DNA of 64,000 nucleotides from CAVZGO01 sp963774935. Its GTDB lineage: Bacteria > Chloroflexota > Anaerolineae > Anaerolineales > UBA4823. Made by a program: the position numbers and the translations under genes. Under the pieces are notes generated by a model. That model saw only the letters and a program-made list of their open reading frames with translations. It ran no database searches and was not told where the DNA came from. This document shows, in pieces, positions 56,486 to 64,000 of this stretch (the first letter of the stretch is position 1; the number at the start of each line of letters is the position of its first letter). The stretch is taken from assembly GCA_963774935.1 (NCBI GenBank), contig CAVZGO010000003.1:682001-746000 (forward strand). The letters are read 5' to 3'.

Positions 56486-57139
56486 TTAATTCGTCGAGAA
56501 TCCCCTCTCCAGCTCGCCGCCCTTGCTCAATGTCGCCTTCAGCAGCGCGTACTCCTGCCGTAGGATCATGTTCATCCTTTGCAGCAGCTCCAGGTCGCTT
56601 TCCAGGGATAATATTTCCTGTTTTTGTGCGTTGGAGATCTGCAGCATCGAAGCAGTGGTATAAGCGAGCTCGACCGGCGCCGCTGCCAGTTTGCTGATCT
56701 CCACCTTCTCTTCATTGCCCGCAGATAACAGCTCCATATACCGCTCGATCCATTGGGATAAGCGCTTCGCTTCAGCTTCCACCTCATCCGGAGATGTGGT
56801 CAGCAGCGGAAAAGGCCGGATATCTCCCACCAGGTATGGCTGGAGATCTTTCTCAATCGCCATAATACGGACACGCTTTTCTCCAACTGCGACGATATTC
56901 ATACGCCCATCTACCAGCCTTTGTACCTGGGTGATGCGTGCTGTGGTACCGATCCCATACGGCTCTGCCAGCTCCTTCAGGGCTTCGGCGCCCTGGCGGA
57001 TCAGCGCCACCACAAATGGCTTGCTCAGATGGATGCAGTCGTCGATCATCGTGCGGTAACGCTTTTCAAAGATGTGCAGCCGCAGCGGTGCGCCAGGAAA
57101 TAATACCGTGTGCAGTGGGAATAGTGGCATATCAATCAT
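56486..57139 (-). CDS. Lon N-terminal (LON substrate-binding) domain protein
   Basis: A 217-residue stand-alone LON domain: MPLFPLHTVLFPGAPLRLHIFEKRYRTMIDD at the start and GTTARITQVQRLVDGRMNIVAVGEKR in the middle, then a helical tail. It lacks the ATPase and protease parts of Lon. Proteins like this are widespread and may hand substrates to proteases; their role is unproven. It is divergent from the M24 peptidase gene (95 bp between starts), a neighbour that fits protein turnover. Confidence 0.9.
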   Translation of the reverse strand: MIDMPLFPLHTVLFPGAPLRLHIFEKRYRTMIDDCIHLSKPFVVALIRQGAEALKELAEPYGIGTTARITQVQRLVDGRMNIVAVGEKRVRIMAIEKDLQPYLVGDIRPFPLLTTSPDEVEAEAKRLSQWIERYMELLSAGNEEKVEISKLAAAPVELAYTTASMLQISNAQKQEILSLESDLELLQRMNMILRQEYALLKATLSKGGELERGFSTN

Positions 57140-57234
57140 GGCACCATTTTAACACGCCCGGGCAAAAATTGCGCACTGGCGGAATGCGCTATAATACCCA
57201 TCACCTCACCCATTTCGAAAATCTGGAGGAAAGT

Positions 57235-58350
57235 ATGCCCATAAACCCGTTGGTTGCCCGCCAGGCTCGCCTGGAAGATGCCCTCACGCAAGCCGGCATG
57301 AGCGCGCTGGCGCTGAATCCCAGCCCAAGCCTGAAATATCTCAGCGGATTGAGCTTCCACCTGAGTGAAAGACCTGTGCTGGCGCTGTTTGTCCCTGGTC
57401 AGCCACCTGTCCTGGTCATCCCTGCCCTCGAGGCGCTTAAAACCGCCAATTTGCCTTTCCAGGCGCAGGTATTTCTGAATGGCGAAGACCCTGCCGAATG
57501 GCAGGGGGTATTTTCGCAGGCTGTGCAGGCTGCCAGGCTCAATGGGCGGGTCGGTGTTGAACCCAACTGGCTGCGTTTCCTGGAGCTGCGCTTGATCGAA
57601 AACTCAGCCACCCAATTCCAGCTCGTTTCAGCCGAACAAATAATCGCCGGGCTGCGCATGCAGAAAGACCCGGATGAGCTGGCTGCAATGCGCAAAGCGG
57701 TTGACATCGCTCAAACCGCGCTGGAAAATACCCTGCCGCAAATCCACACCGGCATAAGCGAGGGCGAGATCGCCGCGGAGCTCACCCTGCAGCTCCTGCG
57801 CTCTGGCTCAGACCCGACCATGCCTTTCTCTCCGATCGTCTCTGCCGGACCCAACAGCGCCAACCCCCACGCCAGCCCTTCCGCCCGCCGTCTGGCGCAG
57901 GGTGACTTGCTGGTAATCGATTGGGGCGCAAACTACCAGGGCTACTGCTCCGATCTCACCCGCACATTCACAGTCGGCGATGTAGATCCTGAATACCGGC
58001 GTATCGCCGAGATTGTGCTGCAGGCGAACATTGCCGGTCGTGAAATTGCGCGTCCCGGGATTGCAGCCGGTGAAGTAGACCAGGCAGCCCGTGCAGTCAT
58101 CGAGGCAAACGGGTACGGCGCCTATTTCACCCACCGCACCGGACACGGGTTGGGCCTGGAAGGTCATGAGCCACCGTACATGCGCGCTGGCAATGCCATG
58201 ATCTTGCAGCCTGGCATGACCTTCACCGTCGAGCCGGGCATATACTTACCCGAGCGGAATGGCGTGCGCATCGAAGACAATGTGGTCATTACCGACCAGG
58301 GCGCCGAAACGCTGAGCACGCTGCCGCGCCAGCTCCGCCCGGTTGGATAG
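57235..58350 (+). CDS. M24 family Xaa-Pro aminopeptidase
   Basis: About 371 residues from ATG 57235 (GGAGG 6-8 bp upstream). An N-terminal creatinase-like domain (1-125) precedes the pita-bread M24 domain with its five metal ligands: Asp in VIDWGANYQGYCSDLTRTF (two), His in HRTGHGLGLEGHE, Glu in FTVEPGIYLP and Glu in VRIEDNVV. It removes N-terminal residues before proline. The open frame extends about 100 codons upstream over the divergent LON gene; that part is not coding. The esterase gene follows 42 bp later. Confidence 0.93.
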   Translation: MPINPLVARQARLEDALTQAGMSALALNPSPSLKYLSGLSFHLSERPVLALFVPGQPPVLVIPALEALKTANLPFQAQVFLNGEDPAEWQGVFSQAVQAARLNGRVGVEPNWLRFLELRLIENSATQFQLVSAEQIIAGLRMQKDPDELAAMRKAVDIAQTALENTLPQIHTGISEGEIAAELTLQLLRSGSDPTMPFSPIVSAGPNSANPHASPSARRLAQGDLLVIDWGANYQGYCSDLTRTFTVGDVDPEYRRIAEIVLQANIAGREIARPGIAAGEVDQAARAVIEANGYGAYFTHRTGHGLGLEGHEPPYMRAGNAMILQPGMTFTVEPGIYLPERNGVRIEDNVVITDQGAETLSTLPRQLRPVG

Positions 58351-58392
58351 CTTCTACGTGTGTGGGGTATTCTGCGGAAAAGGATGTGAGCG

Positions 58393-59172
58393 ATGATCAA
58401 ACCTGGAGCTGAGCCATTCTTCTTCCCGGGTGGTCGCACGGGCTGCCTGCTGGTGCACGGCTTCACCGGAACCCCTTATGAAATGCGCTGGCTGGGTGAA
58501 AAGCTTGCCGGTCAGGGCTACTCGGTGCTGGGCGTCCGTCTCACCGGTCATTCCACCCGCGTCGAGGATATGGTCCACACTCGCTGGCAGGATTGGCTGG
58601 CATGCGTCGAGGATGGCTACCACCTCCTGCATGGCATCACCGATCAGGTGGTGCTCGTCGGATTGTCCTTGGGCGGGATATTATCCTTAATCTTTGCCTC
58701 AGGTAGATTTACCCCTCATTGTCCTGTCGATGGGGTCGTTGCCCTCGCCGCGCCGCATCATCTTCCCGCCAATCCCCTGCTGCTAAGCAGCCTGAAACCG
58801 CTCTCTATCTTTCAAGCCTACCGCAAGAAAACCCCGGCTGCCTGGTATGACCCAGAAACAGAAAAAACGCAGGTGAGCTATACGCTGGATCCAACCCGCT
58901 CATTCGCCGAGCTGCGCGATGCGCTGGTCGAAATGCGCGCCGGGCTATCCCAGGTCAGGACGCCCACCCTGTTGATTTACTCGAAGCAGGACTGCGCCGT
59001 CACACCGCAAGAGTGCCACGCTGAGCTGATCCTGTCTGCGCTGGGAACTCCGGTTAAAGAGCTGGTGTGGGTAGAGAACAGCAACCATAATATCGCCCAG
59101 GATGCACAGCGACAAAAAGCATTCGCAATAGCTGCTGATTTTATTGAAAAAGAGATCCTGAACCCGGGATGA
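58393..59172 (+). CDS. Alpha/beta hydrolase, carboxylesterase/monoacylglycerol lipase type
   Basis: A 259-residue serine hydrolase. The oxyanion-hole motif is LLVHGFTGTPYEMR, the nucleophile elbow VGLSLGG (Ser about residue 94), the acid is in LIYSKQDCAVTP (Asp), and the His in ENSNHNIAQD. This arrangement is that of the thermostable Est30-like esterases that cut short-chain esters. Its stop overlaps the start of the MFS gene by 4 bp, so the pair is co-translated. Confidence 0.92.
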   Translation: MIKPGAEPFFFPGGRTGCLLVHGFTGTPYEMRWLGEKLAGQGYSVLGVRLTGHSTRVEDMVHTRWQDWLACVEDGYHLLHGITDQVVLVGLSLGGILSLIFASGRFTPHCPVDGVVALAAPHHLPANPLLLSSLKPLSIFQAYRKKTPAAWYDPETEKTQVSYTLDPTRSFAELRDALVEMRAGLSQVRTPTLLIYSKQDCAVTPQECHAELILSALGTPVKELVWVENSNHNIAQDAQRQKAFAIAADFIEKEILNPG

Positions 59173-60329
59173 ACCCTGACCTGTTCCTGGTGGCAATCTC
59201 CCTGGTGACGTGGGGCATTGGTGAAGGGATGTTCCTTTACTTCGAGCCGCTCTATCTCCAGGAGCTTGGCGCGGACCCGCTGATGATCGGCTCGATCATG
59301 GGCGCCATTGGCATTGTGATGGCGATCTCTTACCTGCCCGCCGGGTATCTCTCCGACCGCTTTGGGCGCAGACCACTGCTGCGCATTGCCTGGATGATTG
59401 GTCTTATTGCGACCACGGTAATGGGGTGGTCGCATTCTTTACCCCTGTTTGTGCTCGGCATGTCTATTTACAGCTTCACGACCTTCGTGACTGTACCGCT
59501 GAACAGCTATGTCACGCACGCACGCGGCAGGTTGTCTGTTGCCCGTGCGATTACCCTCATTTCCGCCTTTTACAATGTCGGTGTGATCGCAGGCCCCTTG
59601 ATTGGAGGCTGGATCGGTGATCGCTTCGGCTTGCAGCGTACCTTTCAAGTTGCAGCAATTCTCTTTGTCATTTCCACGATCGTAATATTCCAGATTAAAT
59701 CTCAGCCGGTAGAAAAGCATGAGGCTCAAAACACCTTCACCTTGCTCCGGCGTTTAATGACCCCTGCTTTTATGCGCTACATGGCGCTGGTATTTTTCAT
59801 CATGTTCGGGCTCTACCTGTCCATGCCGCTTTCACAGAATTACCTGCAAAACCAGCAAGGGTTAAACCTGTCCCAGATCGGGAAATTAGTCTCGGCACGC
59901 AGCATCGGTCTGGTGATTTTGAGTATGTCGCTGGGACAATTGAGTCCATCCATCGGTTTGATTCTCTCGCAGGTCGGTATGGGTTTGTTCAGCTTGCTGA
60001 TGTGGCAAAGCACCGGTATGCCCGGGTTCACCATGGCATATTTTTTACTGGGCAGCTACGTCACCGCCCGCAACTTTGCCATTGCCCACGGCAGGAGTTT
60101 GCTCCAATCTGCCAGCATGGGGATTGGGTATGGACTGATTGAGACAGCTGCGGCTTCCGCCACCATCCTGGCAGCGCCTGTGGCAGGGCTGCTCTATAAA
60201 CAGCAGCCTGTCTCGGTCTATTACACAGCGTTGTTGTTAATCCTGGCCTCGCTGTTCATCTCATCGCTCTATTTCTACCAATCTTCAATCCGAAAAAGGC
60301 TGAAATGGGCACCAGATGAAGAAATGTAA
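59169..60329 (+). CDS. MFS transporter
   Basis: A 386-residue major facilitator protein with about 12 helices. The A-motif between helices 2 and 3 is GYLSDRFGRRPLLR and its second-half or later counterpart GGWIGDRFGLQRTF is clear. Family context suggests export of small molecules, but the substrate is unknown. It overlaps the esterase gene by 4 bp and ends at a strong hairpin shared with the convergent EF-G gene. Confidence 0.88.
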   Translation: MNPDLFLVAISLVTWGIGEGMFLYFEPLYLQELGADPLMIGSIMGAIGIVMAISYLPAGYLSDRFGRRPLLRIAWMIGLIATTVMGWSHSLPLFVLGMSIYSFTTFVTVPLNSYVTHARGRLSVARAITLISAFYNVGVIAGPLIGGWIGDRFGLQRTFQVAAILFVISTIVIFQIKSQPVEKHEAQNTFTLLRRLMTPAFMRYMALVFFIMFGLYLSMPLSQNYLQNQQGLNLSQIGKLVSARSIGLVILSMSLGQLSPSIGLILSQVGMGLFSLLMWQSTGMPGFTMAYFLLGSYVTARNFAIAHGRSLLQSASMGIGYGLIETAAASATILAAPVAGLLYKQQPVSVYYTALLLILASLFISSLYFYQSSIRKRLKWAPDEEM

Positions 60330-60361
60330 AGTTGGAATGCCTCGATGGGGATTCCAACTTT
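60328..60361. terminator. Bidirectional hairpin between MFS and EF-G genes
   Basis: AAAGTTGGAAT (60328-60338) and ATTCCAACTTT (60351-60361) form an 11-bp perfect stem with a 12-base loop. The A and T ends of the stem can act as U tract in either direction, which suits two convergent genes. Confidence 0.7.
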
Positions 60362-60415
60362 ACATTGCAGACAACGTCTGCCAGATTATCCTGGCGATAC
60401 GATTACCAGGGTAGA

Positions 60416-62488
60416 TTATTCTTCCTTAGCCGCCTGTAATTCTTTTTGCCGTTGGGCGACGATCTCATTAGCAATGTGCGTCGGCACTACTTCGTGGTGC
60501 GAGTATTCCATGGTGAAGACACCGCGACCGCCGGTCAGGGAGCGCAGGTCGGTGGTGTAGCGCTGCATCTCAGCCAGCGGCACCTGAGCGGTCACCACCG
60601 AACGCCCTCGCTCGGTATCCATCCCCTGAACGTGTGCACGCCGGGTGTTCAAATCACCCATAATATCGCCCATGTTCGCTTCGGGTACGACAATGCGCAC
60701 ATTCATAATCGGCTCGAGCAGCATCGGAGCAGCATCGTGAACCGCCAGCTTGAAGCACTCACGCGCCGCAATTTCGAAAGCTACCGGCTTCGAATCCACC
60801 GGATGTTCCTTCCCGTCGTATATAGACACTTTTACTTTACTCAAGGGGAAACCTGCGATGACACCATCTTTCATCACACTCTTAATGCCTTTTTCAATTG
60901 CGGGCTGGTAGCTGCCAGAAACTGCCCCACCGAATACATCCCAGCTAAATTCGTATTCCGATTCTTGAAGTGGCTCGATACGCATCCAAACTTCGCCAAA
61001 CTGGCCGGCGCCACCGGTCTGTTTTTTGTGGCGGTACATCCCCTGACCGCCTTTGGTAATCGACTCCTGGTAAGGCACACGTGGCTCTGCAGTGAGCAGC
61101 CCGGTCTGGAACTTTGACTCAGCCTTGCGGATCGCAACGTCAATGTGCTGGTCTCCCATGCCTTGCAGGATGGTCTGGTTCGTGCTCGGCTCCTGGAACC
61201 AGGAGAGGGTCATGTCCTCTTCGACCAGACGAGTCATGGTCGGGCTGATCTTCGCAGAATCTGCCTGAGTCTTCGGAGAAACTGCCACGCGGAAGAGTGC
61301 ATGCGGGTAAGCTGGTACAGGAAGGGTCAACGGGTGGGTTTTATCGCACAGCGTGTCTCCGGTAGAAGTGGTGCTCAGCTTAGAAACCGTCGCGATATCG
61401 CCACAGTGAACGGTTTTAATCTGGATTTGCTCTTTCCCACGCAGCAAGTGCAGGGTTCCGAGCCGCTCTTCGCCACCTTTGTTCTGGTTCCAGACGCGCG
61501 AATCGCCGCTGATCGTGCCAGAATAGACACGGAAATAGGTGATCTTACCAACGAAAGGATCAGCAGTAGTCTTCCATACGTAAGCTGCCAGCGGGCTGCT
61601 ATCTGCTACCTTCAATTCTTCGTCGCCATTCTTGCCTTGAGCAACCACCGTTCGACTTTCAGAAGGCGATGGCATTAAGTTAATGGAAGCATCCAGTAGC
61701 CGCGCCAGTCCAATTTCTGCCGAGCCAGCCGAGACAAAAACCGGCACGTATGCACCTGTGAGAATCACCTTTTTCAAACCGCGCTGCACCTCCTCGGGGG
61801 TCAGCTCGCCGCCTTCAAGGTATTTTTCCAGCAGCTCATCTTCACCTTCAGCGGCTGCTTCAATCAGCTCCATGCGGGCTGTTTCTACATCATCGGCAAA
61901 TTCAGCTGGAATATCGCGGCTGTTTTTTCCATCACCTTCGTATGCTTTTTGAGTTAATAAATCCAGAACTCCCTTGAACTCAGCCCGCTCGCCCCAGGGA
62001 AGCTGTACCGGAATCAACCGCTTATCCGAAAGTTCCTGTACGGTTGCCAGTGCTTTGCGGAAGTTTGCATTATCGCGGTTCATCTTATTGATGACTACAA
62101 AGCGTGGCAGGCCAAATTGATCTGCATATTCCCAGGCAATTTCTGTTCCCACTTCAGCGCCTGCCACCGAGTTGATCAGTACAATGGCGCCATCTGCCAC
62201 ACTCAATGCAGAGACCACCTCACCGACAAAGTCAGTGTAGCCAGGAGTATCCAGGAAGTTCAATTTGTGCTCTTTATACTCTACTGGGATCAGGGTGGTA
62301 GAGAGAGAAATTTTCCGCCGGATTTCCTCATCTTCAAAGTCGGACACCGTCGTACCGTCTTCAATTTTACCCAAACGGGTGGTTGCACCTGTGAAGTGCA
62401 AGAATGCTTCTGCTAACATCGACTTCCCCGCACTGCTGTGTGAAACCAGAGCGATATTACGAATGAACTCAGTCGTATATTCCTTCAT
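60416..62488 (-). CDS. Elongation factor G paralogue (EF-G-like GTPase)
   Basis: A 690-residue translation GTPase with all EF-G domains. G1 reads SHSSAGKSM rather than AHIDAGKTT, G3 is DTPGY, and G4 reads NKMN instead of NKMD, so the guanine-reading Asp is Asn. Domain IV has GGAGQFGEVWMRIEP and the tip loop; domain V follows with a closing Lys/Glu tail. The altered G1 places it with the EF-G-like paralogues rather than the main elongation factor. Its cellular role is unknown; some relatives act in ribosome recycling. GGAGAGGTG precedes the ATG. Confidence 0.88.
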   Translation of the reverse strand: MKEYTTEFIRNIALVSHSSAGKSMLAEAFLHFTGATTRLGKIEDGTTVSDFEDEEIRRKISLSTTLIPVEYKEHKLNFLDTPGYTDFVGEVVSALSVADGAIVLINSVAGAEVGTEIAWEYADQFGLPRFVVINKMNRDNANFRKALATVQELSDKRLIPVQLPWGERAEFKGVLDLLTQKAYEGDGKNSRDIPAEFADDVETARMELIEAAAEGEDELLEKYLEGGELTPEEVQRGLKKVILTGAYVPVFVSAGSAEIGLARLLDASINLMPSPSESRTVVAQGKNGDEELKVADSSPLAAYVWKTTADPFVGKITYFRVYSGTISGDSRVWNQNKGGEERLGTLHLLRGKEQIQIKTVHCGDIATVSKLSTTSTGDTLCDKTHPLTLPVPAYPHALFRVAVSPKTQADSAKISPTMTRLVEEDMTLSWFQEPSTNQTILQGMGDQHIDVAIRKAESKFQTGLLTAEPRVPYQESITKGGQGMYRHKKQTGGAGQFGEVWMRIEPLQESEYEFSWDVFGGAVSGSYQPAIEKGIKSVMKDGVIAGFPLSKVKVSIYDGKEHPVDSKPVAFEIAARECFKLAVHDAAPMLLEPIMNVRIVVPEANMGDIMGDLNTRRAHVQGMDTERGRSVVTAQVPLAEMQRYTTDLRSLTGGRGVFTMEYSHHEVVPTHIANEIVAQRQKELQAAKEE

Positions 62489-62513
62489 TACCTACACCTC
62501 TCCTTGAATTTTT

Positions 62514-62552
62514 ACAATAGCAGACAATCCGCTATTGTACGGTAAATTGTCT
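62514..62552. promoter_or_regulatory. Nested inverted repeats between EF-G paralogue and methyltransferase genes
   Basis: ACAATAGC (62514-62521) pairs with GCTATTGT (62531-62538) over a 9-base spacer; AGACAAT (62522-62528) pairs with ATTGTCT (62546-62552). The two hairpins exclude each other. They lie 26 bp upstream of the EF-G ATG on the minus strand and could be an operator or a leader switch; nothing in the sequence decides which. Confidence 0.4.
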
Positions 62553-62616
62553 ACCTTGTCAAAGCAGTGAGCAAGGGAATTTCCAGTTTATTTAAATCTA
62601 GAGTAAAATTATCTGA

Positions 62617-63186
62617 ATGAACTGGTTCAAATGGCTGCATTTTGTGGGGTTATACTACCGCCAGCCCCGCTGGGATACCGGCATCTCACCACCTGAGCTG
62701 ATTGCCTTCCTCGAAAGCCACCCCGCAAGCCGGGCGCTCGATCTTGGTTGTGGAACCGGCACAAACGCCATTACCATGGCAAGCTATGGCTGGCAGGTCA
62801 CCGGTGTAGATTTCATCGGGCGTGCCATCCGCGCTGGGCGACGCAAGGCGAAAGCAGCTGGAATCGAAGTCGACCTCAGGATCGGTGATGTCACGACTCT
62901 GAAGGGTATCCATGGGCCCTTCCAGCTTGTGCTCGATATTGGAAGTTTTCACAGCTTGAGCCTATCCCAACGCCAGGCGTATTTGGAGAATATAGACAGT
63001 CTGCTCGAGCCAGGTGGTTCCTTTCTGATCTATCTATTTGTAAAAGCTTCCTCACAACAAGGCGGTCCTGGTCTGTTAGAAGATGAGCTTCTATTGATCG
63101 AACAACACCTCCAACTCGTGGAACGATCTGATGGCACCGAACGAGGGGAGCGCTCCTCCGCCTGGCTGAGATACATCAATAATTAG
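62617..63186 (+). CDS. Class I SAM-dependent methyltransferase
   Basis: A 189-residue methyltransferase. Motif I is ALDLGCGTGTNAITMASYGWQVTGVDF, then a DLRIGDVT acidic motif and FQLVLDIGSFHSL. It lacks any N-terminal or C-terminal recognition domain, as in small tellurite-resistance or thiopurine-type methyltransferases, so the substrate is open. It is divergent from the EF-G gene and 9 bp upstream of the phosphatase-fold gene, likely one operon with it. Confidence 0.87.
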   Translation: MNWFKWLHFVGLYYRQPRWDTGISPPELIAFLESHPASRALDLGCGTGTNAITMASYGWQVTGVDFIGRAIRAGRRKAKAAGIEVDLRIGDVTTLKGIHGPFQLVLDIGSFHSLSLSQRQAYLENIDSLLEPGGSFLIYLFVKASSQQGGPGLLEDELLLIEQHLQLVERSDGTERGERSSAWLRYINN

Positions 63187-63195
63187 GTATTCCGA

Positions 63196-64000
63196 ATGCA
63201 TTTGCTTTTCTTCTTCATGGATGGCATCGGATTAGGGGCGAACAACCCAAGTATCAATCCCTTTGCGCGCGCCAGCCTGCCTACATTGAATTCTCTACTC
63301 AGCGGATATCGCATGGTAGAAAATGTGGCACCTTACCATAATCTGCGTACCTCCTTATTGGCACTAGATGCCTGCCTGGGCGTCAAGGGGATGCCCCAAT
63401 CGGCAACCGGGCAGGCAGCGCTTGTAACCGGGAAGAACATCCCAGCCGATATCGGCTTCCATTTCGGCCCCTGGCCAAACGACGCCATCGCGAGCCATAT
63501 TGAGAATGGGAACCTGTTCAGCCGTTTGAAGACTGCTGGTAAACGCGTCGCATTTTTAAACGCTTATCCGCAGCGGTTTTTTGATTCGATCGATTCTGGA
63601 AAACGATTGCTATCCTCCATTCCCCTGGCTGTGACCAGCGCCGGGCTGCCGTTATTAACCACCAATGACCTGATCGCTGAGCAAGCGTTATCTGCGGATT
63701 TTACCGCTGAAGCCTGGCGCGAGCGGCTTGGCGTCACGGATATCCCGATGATCAACCCCCACCAGGCGGGTGAACGTCTGGCGAAATTGACCCAAGAAAA
63801 CGAATTCTCGTTTTTTGAATATTGGTTGAGCGATTATGCCGGTCACGGGCAGGATATGACCGAAGCCTGCACCTTGCTGGAAACCTTTGATAAGGTATTA
63901 GAAGGTTTATTGGATAACTGGAGCTTCCAGGACAGCCTGCTCTTAATCACCTCGGATCATGGCAATATGGAAGATTTGAGCACCCGCCGGCATACCATGA
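63196..64000 (+). CDS. Alkaline-phosphatase-superfamily metalloenzyme (3' end outside window)
   Basis: The first 268 residues of a protein that runs off the window. The start FFFMDGIGLG carries the first metal Asp, and SDHGNMED near the cut end carries the second Asp-His pair, as in the phosphoglycerate mutase / phosphopentomutase superfamily. Ser in SATGQAALVTG is a likely nucleophile. This short metalloenzyme-domain type is often annotated as a phosphoglycerate-mutase-like or peptidase-like protein of unknown substrate. ATG 63196 follows the methyltransferase stop by 9 bp. Confidence 0.82.
   Translation, partial: MHLLFFFMDGIGLGANNPSINPFARASLPTLNSLLSGYRMVENVAPYHNLRTSLLALDACLGVKGMPQSATGQAALVTGKNIPADIGFHFGPWPNDAIASHIENGNLFSRLKTAGKRVAFLNAYPQRFFDSIDSGKRLLSSIPLAVTSAGLPLLTTNDLIAEQALSADFTAEAWRERLGVTDIPMINPHQAGERLAKLTQENEFSFFEYWLSDYAGHGQDMTEACTLLETFDKVLEGLLDNWSFQDSLLLITSDHGNMEDLSTRRHTM

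Noticed and set aside
56938..57234. A ~100-residue N-terminal extension of the M24 peptidase
   Set aside because: It runs over the divergent LON-domain gene and its promoter region and has no ribosome site; ATG 57235 has one and gives normal length.
1..64000. CRISPR array, phage region or toxin-antitoxin pair
   Set aside because: No regularly spaced repeats, phage structural genes or small paired toxin-antitoxin frames with ribosome sites were found.

Overview
This 64 kb window looks like a chromosomal segment of a member of the Chloroflexota, most likely an Anaerolineae-like bacterium. That assignment is an inference from gene style: seven-bladed WD40 lipoproteins with Thr/Pro linkers, a second NuoM, an N-terminal LysM/M23 envelope protein, FemAB and CapD-type cell-wall genes, and a Leu T-box. 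No ribosomal marker is present to confirm it. There is no phage, transposase, CRISPR array or plasmid function.

Layout. (1) 1-4.2 kb: the end of galK, two overlapping WD40 propeller genes and a LysM/M23 peptidase. (2) 4.2-12.2 kb, minus strand: a tight run of cysteine-cluster protein, two ABC exporter half-subunits forming an asymmetric heterodimer, a DUF4032 kinase-like protein and mutS2. (3) 12.2-15 kb: an AarF/UbiB-type kinase and a formate/nitrite-type channel. (4) 15-28.5 kb, minus strand: an energy-conversion block nuoA-H-J-K-L-M-M-N, atpI-B-E-F(H), murE. It holds only membrane parts: no nuoB-G or nuoI and no F1 genes. Subunit b carries a C-terminal delta-like domain, and the second NuoM lacks the usual TM7 lysine. 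(5) 28.8-31.2 kb: a transglutaminase of the TgpA type. (6) 31.2-44.6 kb, minus strand: a continuous run starting with a Leu-specific T-box leader, then a glycosyltransferase-like gene, a methyltransferase, leuS, a creatininase-family gene, ridA, and exopolysaccharide/cell-wall genes (GT2, polyprenyl sugar-phosphate transferase, CapD, two FemAB, a PLP enzyme). (7) 44.6-47.9 kb: a short segment bounded by an exact 18-bp direct repeat, with tRNA-Ala(GGC), a secreted GH10 xylanase behind a CRP-like site, and a beta-helix protein. (8) 47.9-54.8 kb, minus strand: a SorC-regulated sugar operon (binding protein, permease, ATPase, SIS-domain enzyme, PfkB kinase). (9) 55-64 kb: tocopherol-cyclase-like protein, tRNA-Ala(CGC), Lon-substrate-domain protein, M24 peptidase, esterase, MFS transporter, EF-G paralogue, methyltransferase and the start of an alkaline-phosphatase-fold enzyme.

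Data quality matters here. Between 25.3 and 48.2 kb twelve single-base frameshifts break eight genes, including the housekeeping genes nuoL and leuS. Repairing each restores conserved family sequence, and eleven of the twelve are one surplus base. I read them as assembly or sequencing errors rather than pseudogenes, and I annotate each such gene as one interrupted coding region.

The best candidates for new biology are the T-box at the head of a run that contains both leuS and FemAB-type (aminoacyl-tRNA-using) genes, the unusual complex I/ATP synthase membrane module, the repeat-bounded xylanase segment, and the SorC/SIS/PfkB operon of unknown substrate.
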